Notes under the pieces: model-generated | What the model was told of the DNA's origin: nothing | The model's database searches: none | What the model saw: only the letters and a program-made list of their open reading frames with translations | Position numbers and translations under genes: made by a program | DNA from: an uncultured Rubritalea sp. | Lineage (GTDB): Bacteria > Verrucomicrobiota > Verrucomicrobiia > Verrucomicrobiales > Akkermansiaceae | Length of the DNA: 45,129 nucleotides | Direction: 5' to 3' | Assembly: GCA_937923145.1 (NCBI GenBank) | Contig: CALAJT010000051.1 | Span: 1-45,129, forward strand | Shown here: piece after piece, positions 17,267-24,460 of the stretch | How positions within the stretch are numbered: the first letter of the stretch is position 1 | How the letters are laid out: every line of letters begins with the position of its first letter

Positions 17267-17710
17267 TCAGCTCTGAGAAAATATCTCCTTGAGTGATATT
17301 GCTGCTTTAGGGTCATCAATGAGGTCCGCAATAGTATAGTTATCTAACACCTTGAAGAATGCCATCCTAGATTCTGCGAGGATTCCTATGAGTCTACAAG
17401 CTGATAAAATCTTGCAACAGCCACCTGTGCCTGCTTGACAATCCACGAGGGTCTTTGCCGGCTCCATGAGCCTGACTATGCTACCGAGAGTGATTTCACT
17501 AGGATCGATAGCGAGTTTTACGCCACCATCTCTACCGCGTTTGGCTTCTAGTATCCCATTATTAATCAAAATCTTACTTAATTTAGAGAGGTGATGGTGA
17601 GATAGGCCATATGCTTCTGATACTTCATTCATGGTAATCATCTTTTGATTATTTAGACCCACATAAATGAGGATTCTAAAGCTGAAGTCCGTTGCAGAAG
17701 TTAGTTTCAT
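17267..17710 (-). CDS. nsrR: Rrf2-family nitric-oxide-sensing repressor NsrR
   Basis: The 147-residue product is an Rrf2 winged-helix regulator. The DNA-binding part includes VSEAYGLSHHHLSKLSK (residues about 30-46) and the wing AKRGRDGGVKLA. Cysteines at 91, 98, 99 and 105 (CQAGTGGCCKILSAC) are placed like the three [Fe-S] ligands of NsrR (C91, C96, C102 in E. coli). NsrR represses hmp until nitric oxide destroys its cluster. The divergent hmp neighbour and the two operator-like palindromes between them make NsrR much more likely than IscR or CymR. Confidence 0.88.
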   Translation of the reverse strand: MKLTSATDFSFRILIYVGLNNQKMITMNEVSEAYGLSHHHLSKLSKILINNGILEAKRGRDGGVKLAIDPSEITLGSIVRLMEPAKTLVDCQAGTGGCCKILSACRLIGILAESRMAFFKVLDNYTIADLIDDPKAAISLKEIFSQS

Positions 17711-17737
17711 AAAAGTAGTATATAAAATACCACTTTT
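17711..17737. promoter_or_regulatory. Putative NsrR operator 1 (nsrR side)
   Basis: A near-perfect inverted repeat begins next to the nsrR start codon: outer arms AAAAGTAGTAT and ATACCACTTTT, one mismatch. Read as an 11-1-11 site it is AAGTAGTATAT, A, AAATACCACTT (17713-17735), the same layout as the E. coli NsrR box. It would block nsrR transcription and so give autoregulation. Confidence 0.7.
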
Positions 17738-17750
17738 AAGTGTTGACGTA

Positions 17751-17773
17751 AAGAGCTATTTGAAATACCTCTT
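17751..17773. promoter_or_regulatory. Putative NsrR operator 2 (hmp side)
   Basis: An 11-1-11 inverted repeat: AAGAGCTATTT, G, AAATACCTCTT, one mismatch between arms. It shares the half-site AAATACC(A/T)CTT with operator 1, 38 bases away. It ends five bases before the hmp ATG. A TTGACG at 17743-17748 could be the -35 box of hmp, which would put the -10 box inside this site. Confidence 0.75.
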
Positions 17774-17778
17774 TGTTT

Positions 17779-19002
17779 ATGACCGCTTTAAGCCAACAAA
17801 CAATAAACACAGTGAAAGCAACTATCCCTTTCCTGACCGAGAACTCAACCGCTCTAACAGAGCACTTCTATAAGAGGTTATTCGAGCATAATCCTGAAGT
17901 GAAAGTTTACTTCAACGCTTCTCACCAAGCAGCAGGGAGCCAGCAGGGAGCGCTAGCGGCTTCAGTATGTGCCTTTGCTAGAAATATAGAAACACCAGAG
18001 AATCTAGCCGCGGCGGTATCTCTGATAGCGAATAAACACGTATCATTAGGAGTTCAGCCTGAGCACTATCCTGTAGTAGGTAAGCATCTCCTAGCTTCTA
18101 TTGATGAATTATTGAATCCAGCACCAAAAGAAATCTTAGAGGCGTGGGGAGAGGCATACGGTTTTTTAGCTGACGTATTGATCAATCACGAAGAAGGAAT
18201 TTATAAGAGCCAGGAATGGAATGGGTTCCGTGAATTCACTATAGATAGTAAAGTGAAGGAATCTAGTAACGTAACCTCATTCTATCTAAAACCGACCGAT
18301 GGTGGAGAGGTTCCTAGCTTCTCAGCAGGACAATATATTACTATTAGAGTTCCTAGTGCTGATGGATCTACTACTATGAGAAATTATTCTTTATCAAGCT
18401 ATGGCTGTGATAAGGCTTTTAGAATTAGTGTGAAAAGAGAGGATGCTCTCCACGCTGATCAGCCGTCAGGTTACGCGTCGAATTACCTACATGAGAAGCT
18501 AGAAGCAGGAGATATTCTAGAAGTTGCAGCGCCTTGTGGGGAGTTCACTCTGGATGATGAAACAATCGATAAATTAGGAGAAAATAACACACCGCTGTTA
18601 TTAATATCTGGCGGTATAGGAGTGACACCCATGTTATCAATGCTTCATGCAGTAGCTGGGAAAAATATTCCAGTGAGCTTTATACATGGAGCTATTAACT
18701 CCGAAACACATGCTTTGAAGCAAGAGGTGCTAGAGATTGTAAGTAAGCATGATAACGTAAAAGCACACTTTAAATACAGTGCCCCTCTAGAATGTGATAA
18801 GCCAGATAGCATTGGATTATTCGATGTGGAGTTGATTAAGCAGTTCCTAACCGGAGATAGTGAAGTTTATTTCTGCGGACCTAAAATCATGATGACCCAT
18901 ATGCTTTCATTCATGTGTGAACTCAGGCATGATCGTGAGAAGGTGCATTATGAGTTCTTCGGTCCAGCAGAAGACTTGCAAGTCTGCCCTATGGGACATT
19001 GA
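17779..19002 (+). CDS. hmp: Flavohemoprotein, nitric oxide dioxygenase
   Basis: The 407-residue product turns nitric oxide and oxygen into nitrate, using NAD(P)H. Residues 1 to about 140 are a globin with the proximal haem histidine at 87 (NKHVSLGV) and the B10 tyrosine at 31. The FAD domain shows MRNYSLSSYG and the NAD domain GGIGVTPMLSML, then FCGPKIMM. E. coli Hmp has 396 residues. The ATG at 17779 (MTALSQQTIN) matches family N-termini; a TTG six bases earlier would lie in the operator. Control by the divergent nsrR through two operators is likely. A palindrome at 19030-19054 follows. Confidence 0.96.
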   Translation: MTALSQQTINTVKATIPFLTENSTALTEHFYKRLFEHNPEVKVYFNASHQAAGSQQGALAASVCAFARNIETPENLAAAVSLIANKHVSLGVQPEHYPVVGKHLLASIDELLNPAPKEILEAWGEAYGFLADVLINHEEGIYKSQEWNGFREFTIDSKVKESSNVTSFYLKPTDGGEVPSFSAGQYITIRVPSADGSTTMRNYSLSSYGCDKAFRISVKREDALHADQPSGYASNYLHEKLEAGDILEVAAPCGEFTLDDETIDKLGENNTPLLLISGGIGVTPMLSMLHAVAGKNIPVSFIHGAINSETHALKQEVLEIVSKHDNVKAHFKYSAPLECDKPDSIGLFDVELIKQFLTGDSEVYFCGPKIMMTHMLSFMCELRHDREKVHYEFFGPAEDLQVCPMGH

Positions 19003-19029
19003 TGTCAGTTGACTATGTTTACTATGATA

Positions 19030-19054
19030 GGTATTAAGCATACTGTTTAATACC
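19030..19054. repeat. Inverted repeat before the DUF2071 gene
   Basis: Arms GGTATTAA and TTAATACC flank a nine-base centre and end four bases before the next ATG. There is no T tract. It may be an operator; its AATACC half resembles the NsrR half-site but spacing differs. Confidence 0.45.
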
Positions 19055-19058
19055 ATCA

Positions 19059-19799
19059 ATGAACATTCCTAAAATCAAAGGCATCATCAAGCGCAGAATC
19101 CTACTTAATTATCGAGTGGATGCAGAAGTGATGGAGAAAATCATTCCAGCTCCATTTCGGCCCAAGCTCCATCAAGGGTACGCTATTGCTGGAATATGCC
19201 TAATACGTTTGGAAGAGATAAGACCGCATTTTATGCCATCACTAGCAGGAACAGCTAGTGAAAACTCTGCTCATCGCGTTGCTGTAGAATGGGACACCGC
19301 TGAAGGGGTTCAAGAAGGTGTCTTCGTTCCTCGAAGAGATACTAACTCACTGTGGGTATCTTTAGCTGGTGGTAGAATATTTCCAGGAGTGCATCATCAT
19401 TCAAGATTTGAGATAATCGATAGTAACAGTGAAGATGAAGATGAAATTCAGATAAAGGTATTAGAGCAGAGAGGGGATGCTCCACTAGTAAATCTGAATG
19501 TGACTCAGACTGAAACATTCCCAGAAAAATCAGTATTTAATAGCCTAGAGGAGTCCTCTAAGTTCTTCGAAAACGGCTGTATCGGCTACTCTGCCAGACC
19601 GGACTCTACTAAATTAGATGGTTTACTGCTCAAAGTTCCACATTGGGAAGTATCAGCATTAAAAGTAAACTCAGTAGAATCTAGCTATTTTGACAACTCC
19701 GAGCTATTCCCAGCAGGCTGCATCCAGCTAGACCATGCATTACTAATGCGAGATATAGATCATGAATGGCATTCTCAGCCTATGATGCACTCAAAATGA
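19059..19799 (+). CDS. DUF2071 (YqjF-like) family protein
   Basis: The 246-residue product belongs to the DUF2071/YqjF group, related in fold to acetoacetate decarboxylase. Visible family features are RILLNYRVDAEVMEKIIPAP near the start, AVEWDTAEGVQEGVFVPRRD around residue 80-100 and the following GGRIFPGVHHHSRFEI. No biochemical role is firmly known. It lies 56 bases after hmp on the same strand, with a palindrome between, so it may be part of the nitric-oxide response or a separate unit. It is complete, with a normal start. Confidence 0.75.
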   Translation: MNIPKIKGIIKRRILLNYRVDAEVMEKIIPAPFRPKLHQGYAIAGICLIRLEEIRPHFMPSLAGTASENSAHRVAVEWDTAEGVQEGVFVPRRDTNSLWVSLAGGRIFPGVHHHSRFEIIDSNSEDEDEIQIKVLEQRGDAPLVNLNVTQTETFPEKSVFNSLEESSKFFENGCIGYSARPDSTKLDGLLLKVPHWEVSALKVNSVESSYFDNSELFPAGCIQLDHALLMRDIDHEWHSQPMMHSK

Positions 19800-19840
19800 T
19801 GATTCTAGGAGTGAGTATGAGAAAAGTGCCAAAAATCTCT

Positions 19841-19849
19841 TGCTATAAT
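19841..19849 (+). promoter_or_regulatory. Extended -10 promoter of the rpsM-rpsK-rpsD cluster
   Basis: TGCTATAAT is a perfect extended -10 element about 95 bases before rpsM. No good -35 box is seen at 17 bases upstream, as is usual for extended -10 promoters. The leader to rpsM holds a TGCGCA direct repeat (around 19875-19890) that could be part of a regulatory RNA fold. Confidence 0.65.
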
Positions 19850-19944
19850 GGTGTTTTTTGGTAAATGAGCCATCCCGCTTTGCGCACAATGCGCATAAAC
19901 ATCTGCGGAGCATAGTTATTAACCACGAAAAATAGAGTATCATT

Positions 19945-20316
19945 ATGGCACGTATTATCGGAATAGAAATTCCAAACGAGAAGCGCATCGAAGCTTCTCT
20001 CCAATATATCTACGGTATTGGTTCTACACGTTCAGCTAAGATCTTAGATCAAGCTGGAGTTAGCCCAGACATCCGTACAGGTAAACTTTCAGAAGAGCAG
20101 CTTGTGAAAATCGCGTCAGTGATTACACAAGAAGGCATCGTTATTGAAGGTGACCTTCGTCGTGAACTTCAAGGTAACTTGAAGCGTCTTCAATCAATCA
20201 ACTGCTATCGTGGTCAATGTCACAAACGTGGACTCCCTGTAAGAGGTCAGCGCACTAAGACAAATGCTCGCACACGTAAAGGCAAGAAACGCTCAGTTTC
20301 TGGAACGCCTAAATAG
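19945..20316 (+). CDS. rpsM: 30S ribosomal protein S13
   Basis: The 123-residue product is a normal S13, at the head of the small subunit and contacting the large one. It has the start MARIIGIEIPNEKRIEASL, the helix-two-turn-helix YGIGSTRSAKILDQAG, and the basic tail RGLPVRGQRTKTNARTRKG. It heads a three-gene cluster with rpsK and rpsD. The usual upstream partners (infA, rpmJ, secY) are not here; a DUF2071 gene precedes it. Confidence 0.98.
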   Translation: MARIIGIEIPNEKRIEASLQYIYGIGSTRSAKILDQAGVSPDIRTGKLSEEQLVKIASVITQEGIVIEGDLRRELQGNLKRLQSINCYRGQCHKRGLPVRGQRTKTNARTRKGKKRSVSGTPK

Positions 20317-20344
20317 TAAATTAACTCATTGACCATTTAATATA

Positions 20345-20938
20345 ATGTCTGAAGAAAATAACAAAGTAGCTGCTGAAGTAAAAGCAGAAGCAGAAGCAGC
20401 AGCTCCAGTTGATGCAGCTGTAGAAGCACCTAAAGCAGAAACTGCTGAGAAGGCAGAGACTCCTAAAGCGGAAGCTAAAGACGCTGCTCCTGAAGCACCT
20501 AAGAAAGATGAGAAGAAAAAAGACATCTTCGCAGAAATCGCTGGTGGTGAAGAAGAAGTAGTAAAAGTTCACAAAGCAAAAGGAAGCAAGAATGTCGTAA
20601 CTGGTATCGTCCACGTTACAGCGACCTTTAATAATACTCTCGTTAGCGTGACTGATTCAATGGGTAACTCCATCGGCTGGTCATCTGCTGGTAAGATGGG
20701 CTTCAAAGGTTCTCGTAAGAGCACCGCTTATGCAGCTCAGGTAGTATCCCAAGACGCATGCCGCCAGGCAATGTCACACGGTCTTAAGACTGTTGTGGTG
20801 CGCGTAAAGGGACCAGGTGCAGGCCGTGAATCCGCAGTGCGAGCAGCACAGGGACTCGGACTTGAAGTTACAGCTATTAAAGACGTAACAGCTATTCCAC
20901 ACAATGGCTGCCGTCCTAAGAAAGCACGTCGCGTATAA
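20345..20938 (+). CDS. rpsK: 30S ribosomal protein S11 with long N-terminal extension
   Basis: Residues about 80-197 are a standard S11 ([61 protein letters not shown]), part of the platform that holds the mRNA exit region. E. coli S11 has 129 residues; here 68 extra residues stand in front. They are almost only Ala, Glu, Lys, Pro, Asp and Val, in units like [18 protein letters not shown], then [19 protein letters not shown]. The start at 20345 is 28 bases after rpsM. No later ATG stands near the core start, so the extension is probably translated. It looks disordered and charged and could project from the subunit. Confidence 0.95.
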   Translation: MSEENNKVAAEVKAEAEAAAPVDAAVEAPKAETAEKAETPKAEAKDAAPEAPKKDEKKKDIFAEIAGGEEEVVKVHKAKGSKNVVTGIVHVTATFNNTLVSVTDSMGNSIGWSSAGKMGFKGSRKSTAYAAQVVSQDACRQAMSHGLKTVVVRVKGPGAGRESAVRAAQGLGLEVTAIKDVTAIPHNGCRPKKARRV

Positions 20939-20977
20939 TTAACTACCTAACACATTAACCATTAACAATTTTTTATT

Positions 20978-21589
20978 ATGGCACGCTATATAGGCCCAAA
21001 AGATAAGATCAGTCGTCGATTCGGAGTAGCACTCTTCGGACCATCAAAAGCTCTTGAGCGCAGAAACTTCCCTCCAGGACAGCACGGATTCCGTGCAGGT
21101 CGTAAGAAGAAGTCTGACTACTCAATCGCCCTCGGAGAAAAGCAAAAACTACGTTTCCAATACGGAGTTCTAGAAAAGCAGTTCCGCGGATACTACGCAG
21201 AAGCAGCACGTCGTCGTGGTGTTACTGGTGATATCATCGTTCAGCTTCTTGAGACTCGTCTTGATAATGTTTGCTACAGACTCGGATTCGGAAACACACG
21301 TTCATCTGCACGTCAGTTTGTAAACCACGGACACATCACTGTAAACGGCACTAAAGTAGACATCGCGTCTTACCAATGTAAGCCAGGTGACGTGATCAAG
21401 GTAGGTGAAAGAGCTGCTTCACAGCAACTCGGACTCCGCGCTCTTGATCTCACACAGGCAATCCCTCTCAAGGAGTGGATCACTATCGACCGTGAAAACA
21501 TGGTTGGCACAGTGGCTCGCGTCCCTGAAGAAGAGGACATGGATCACGGTGTAAACGTTCAGCTTGTTGTTGAACTTTACTCAAGATAA
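20978..21589 (+). CDS. rpsD: 30S ribosomal protein S4
   Basis: The 203-residue product is S4, a primary 16S rRNA binder and, in many bacteria, the autoregulator of its operon. Seen are the start MARYIGPKDKISRRFGVALF, the S4 RNA-binding domain LLETRLDNVCYRLGFGNTRS followed by ARQFVNHGHITVNG, and the C-terminal VELYSR. No zinc cysteines occur at the N-terminus, so it is the zinc-free form. In most bacteria rpoA and rplQ come next; here a strong terminator does. Confidence 0.98.
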   Translation: MARYIGPKDKISRRFGVALFGPSKALERRNFPPGQHGFRAGRKKKSDYSIALGEKQKLRFQYGVLEKQFRGYYAEAARRRGVTGDIIVQLLETRLDNVCYRLGFGNTRSSARQFVNHGHITVNGTKVDIASYQCKPGDVIKVGERAASQQLGLRALDLTQAIPLKEWITIDRENMVGTVARVPEEEDMDHGVNVQLVVELYSR

Positions 21590-21613
21590 TCCGCCGAGAT
21601 CATCTAATATTTC

Positions 21614-21645
21614 AAAAGGCACTTCGTTCGCGAAGTGCCTTTTTT
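21614..21645 (+). terminator. Intrinsic terminator after rpsD
   Basis: AAAAGGCACTTCG and CGAAGTGCCTTTT pair around the stable TTCG-type loop and are followed by more T residues. It ends the S13-S11-S4 transcript and excludes read-through to rpoA-like genes. Confidence 0.95.
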
Positions 21646-21728
21646 GTATTTTGGTAATGTGGCCTTTTTGGCTGGTTAATTATATTCTCAGGCTTGCATT
21701 CACCCACGCACCAGCATAGTTTTCAAGT

Positions 21729-22289
21729 ATGCGAATCATAGCAGGGACAGCAGGGCGGAGAACATTCCGCGTGCCGAAGGCGGATGTAAGACCGACTACG
21801 GATCGGACGCGTGAGGCTCTATTCTCGATGCTGTCTAACTATATAGAAGGAGCCAAGGTGTTAGATTTATTCTCTGGTTCTGGAGCTCTAGGTATGGAGA
21901 GTCTTAGCCGTGGTGCAGAGAGCTGCGTGTTTGTGGATGAGAATCGTGACTGTATTAATACGGTGCGGACTAACCTGAAAACTCTCAGGCTTAATGGGGG
22001 CAAGATAGTTCAGTCAGACGTGCTCAAATTTATTAAGAAAATCTCTCTAAGCCAATACGATGTAATCTTCGCAGATCCTCCGTATTGGAAACACCGTGGC
22101 GATAGAGACTTCGTGGCAGAGATGTTTGAGCAAGAGCATTTTATTAACCTTCTTAGTGATGACGGAATGTTAGTGATTGAAGTGGATGAACGTGCTGAGG
22201 TCGTTCCGAGTGAAGGTTGGGATTTAATTGACCGTCGTAAATACGGAGGCTGCTCGATTTTGTTTTTCCAGAAGAAGGGGGCTGAGTAA
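21729..22289 (+). CDS. rsmD: 16S rRNA (guanine-966-N2)-methyltransferase
   Basis: The 186-residue product starts MRIIAGTAGRRTFRVP, the family hallmark, followed by RPTTDRTREALFSML, the SAM motif VLDLFSGSGALGMESLSRGA, and the catalytic DPPY at about residue 117 (IFADPPYWKH). RsmD methylates G966 of 16S rRNA. Length equals the usual 185-200. Its TAA stop overlaps the waaA ATG by one base (TAATG), which suggests translational coupling. Confidence 0.95.
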   Translation: MRIIAGTAGRRTFRVPKADVRPTTDRTREALFSMLSNYIEGAKVLDLFSGSGALGMESLSRGAESCVFVDENRDCINTVRTNLKTLRLNGGKIVQSDVLKFIKKISLSQYDVIFADPPYWKHRGDRDFVAEMFEQEHFINLLSDDGMLVIEVDERAEVVPSEGWDLIDRRKYGGCSILFFQKKGAE

Positions 22290-23554
22290 TGCGATTTCTC
22301 GTTCTTGCTATCTACAATATTCTCCTACCTATATTTTTCGTAATCGCATTTCCAGCTTGGCTGCTAAAAATGTCGAAACGTGGTGGTATAGGTACTGGAC
22401 TGTTAGAGCGTATTGGCTGGTTTAAGAGAGATGCCGAGTTTGAGAAACAAGGTGTGATCTACGTGCATGCCGTGAGTGTAGGTGAGGTCTTGATAGGGAT
22501 AAAACTGATCAAAGAATGGCTAATCAAGTATCCTGAAGATAGAATTTTACTAGTCCCCACTACGGCGACAGGACATGCTGTAGCTAAGGAATATGCCCCG
22601 GCAGGAGTAGATGTTATTTACAGTCCTCTAGATTTTAGTTTCATATTGAAGAGCGTTTTTAAACGCTTTCAGCCAAAGCAGATTATTCTCATGGAGTCGG
22701 AGATCTGGCCCAATATGCTTAACGTAGCTAGGAAGATGAAAATTCCGGTGTCTATTGCTAACGCAAGATTGTCAGCTAGATCTGAGTCTAGATATGTGAA
22801 ACTAGGTATTATTTTAAAGCCTCTGTTAGAGATGATTTTCAAGCTATGTGCTCAAGACGAAGTAGATAAGCAACGCTGGGTAAATGTAGGTGTAGACTCC
22901 TCCAAAGTGGTGGTAACAGGTAGTGTTAAATTTGACCAAAGTGGTGCGATAAAACCACAAAAACGAGATGATTTTTCTATGATTCTATCTAGGTATGGAA
23001 AGAAACCTGTAGTGATGGCGATCAGTACAAATATTGGAGAAGAGGTTTGGATTGCCTCAGCATTATTGGAGATGATGGGAGATATACGTTTAGTAATAGT
23101 TCCTAGACATGCGGAGCGACGTGCTGAGATAGTTGCGGATCTACAGATAGCTGGGTATAAGCCTGATCTTAGAAGTGCATTAACGAATGATGTAGGGGAC
23201 TCCCTTGTAATTGATAGCACAGGAGAACTACGTGACTGGACATGTCACGCAGATATTGTAATCGTAGGGAAATCTATTTTAGAAAAAGGCGGTCAGAATC
23301 CTACAGAGGCAATAGCTGCAATGGTTCCAGTAGTGACAGGACCCTATATGGGTAATTTTGAACCGTTGGTGACTGATCTTAAACATCATAAAGGTCTAAC
23401 AGAAGTAAGTTCTAAGAGTGAGTTATATAGAGCTGTGATAGAACTATTAGAAAATGATGAACTTCGTAATATTCAAATAAACGCCGCCAAAAAAGTTTTA
23501 AAATCTCATCAAGGTGCAACAGCAAAAACTGTTGACTGCCTTGCTATATGCTAA
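22289..23554 (+). CDS. waaA: 3-deoxy-D-manno-octulosonic acid (Kdo) transferase
   Basis: The 421-residue GT30 protein adds Kdo to lipid A precursor at the inner face of the inner membrane. It begins with a membrane anchor (FLVLAIYNILLPIFFVIAFP). Family blocks are IYVHAVSVGEVLIGI, LVPTTATGHAVAKEY, ILMESEIWPNMLN, SIANARLSARS, VTGSVKFDQ, and the C-terminal GGQNPTEAIAAMVPVVTGP. E. coli WaaA has 425 residues. Together with the following kinase it indicates a Kdo-containing lipid A core. About 130 bases separate it from the kinase gene. Confidence 0.93.
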   Translation: MRFLVLAIYNILLPIFFVIAFPAWLLKMSKRGGIGTGLLERIGWFKRDAEFEKQGVIYVHAVSVGEVLIGIKLIKEWLIKYPEDRILLVPTTATGHAVAKEYAPAGVDVIYSPLDFSFILKSVFKRFQPKQIILMESEIWPNMLNVARKMKIPVSIANARLSARSESRYVKLGIILKPLLEMIFKLCAQDEVDKQRWVNVGVDSSKVVVTGSVKFDQSGAIKPQKRDDFSMILSRYGKKPVVMAISTNIGEEVWIASALLEMMGDIRLVIVPRHAERRAEIVADLQIAGYKPDLRSALTNDVGDSLVIDSTGELRDWTCHADIVIVGKSILEKGGQNPTEAIAAMVPVVTGPYMGNFEPLVTDLKHHKGLTEVSSKSELYRAVIELLENDELRNIQINAAKKVLKSHQGATAKTVDCLAIC

Positions 23555-23686
23555 ACTCTCAAGAATAGTTTATGCATATTTTAGAATACCTTTGTTGACT
23601 AAGGATACTATTATTACCAGAGTGCTCAAGCTACCTACTACAGAGTATAGTGCTAATCCAAAACCCAATTTAATATATTTCAGCTC

Positions 23687-24460
23687 ATGAGCTTTTCTAA
23701 GCATAGTCTTAGTGGAGAATTTCTTCACAATAAGGCAACTTTAACTTCGCTCTGTGAAGTGATTTTAGATCTATTCGAGCAATCTGATGAGATTGTTCAA
23801 GCAGGTCGAAATACATTGAAAAAGGTAACTTTTGAGGGACGTGATTGTGTAGTAAAAGCTTTCCGTATTCCAAGTGTTCCTCAGAATTATAGCTATGGGA
23901 TGCTAGCTAAATCTAAAGCGAAAAAATCTTATGATAATGGGCAAAAGCTACTGGAGCTCGGCTTGCTAACACCAGCGCCTGTAGGATATTTTGAATATAG
24001 ATCTGGAGGTAAGCTAATGGCTAGCTACTACATCTGTGAATATGCAGCGGATGTGGAGACCCTGCATGACATCAGGCATAGAGAAGATGGCTTAAATGCT
24101 AATTTGATGGAAGACTTTGCGCGCTATTGTTATCAGCTTCATTCAAAGGGGATTCTACATAGAGATTTTAACCCCAAGAATATTTTGATTTCAGAGAATG
24201 AGAGGGGCACAGCATTTTCCATAGTAGATATTAACCGTATTACATGGTATCAGAAACTTTCTCTAGAAAAGGCGATGGAGAGCTTATCTCGTCTACCCTT
24301 CGATGGCGAAATACGGACATCCATTCTAGAAAAATATGCGGAATTATCAGGCGTAGATGTAAAGCGTTGTCAAAATCTGCTCAATAGATCACAACAAAAA
24401 ACGCAGCGTTATTTCCGGAATAAAAGACGACTACGTAAGATTTTTCCAAAGAAGAGATGA
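23687..24460 (+). CDS. LPS kinase of the Kdo/WaaP family
   Basis: The 257-residue product has a protein-kinase-like fold of the Kdo/WaaP (lipopolysaccharide kinase) family, which phosphorylates Kdo or heptose. The catalytic loop is HRDFNPKNILI (residues about 158-168), followed by VDINRITW, where DIN takes the place of DFG. The ATP-lysine is probably in RDCVVKAFRIP (near residue 56). The neighbourhood (waaA before it) points to a KdkA-like Kdo kinase, but heptose kinase or another glycolipid target is possible. The stop overlaps the next gene by four bases (ATGA), so the two proteins probably work together. Confidence 0.8.
   Translation: MSFSKHSLSGEFLHNKATLTSLCEVILDLFEQSDEIVQAGRNTLKKVTFEGRDCVVKAFRIPSVPQNYSYGMLAKSKAKKSYDNGQKLLELGLLTPAPVGYFEYRSGGKLMASYYICEYAADVETLHDIRHREDGLNANLMEDFARYCYQLHSKGILHRDFNPKNILISENERGTAFSIVDINRITWYQKLSLEKAMESLSRLPFDGEIRTSILEKYAELSGVDVKRCQNLLNRSQQKTQRYFRNKRRLRKIFPKKR

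Noticed and set aside
17773-17778. TTG start for hmp, two codons upstream
   Set aside because: It overlaps the operator palindrome, and Hmp proteins begin near the ATG at 17779.
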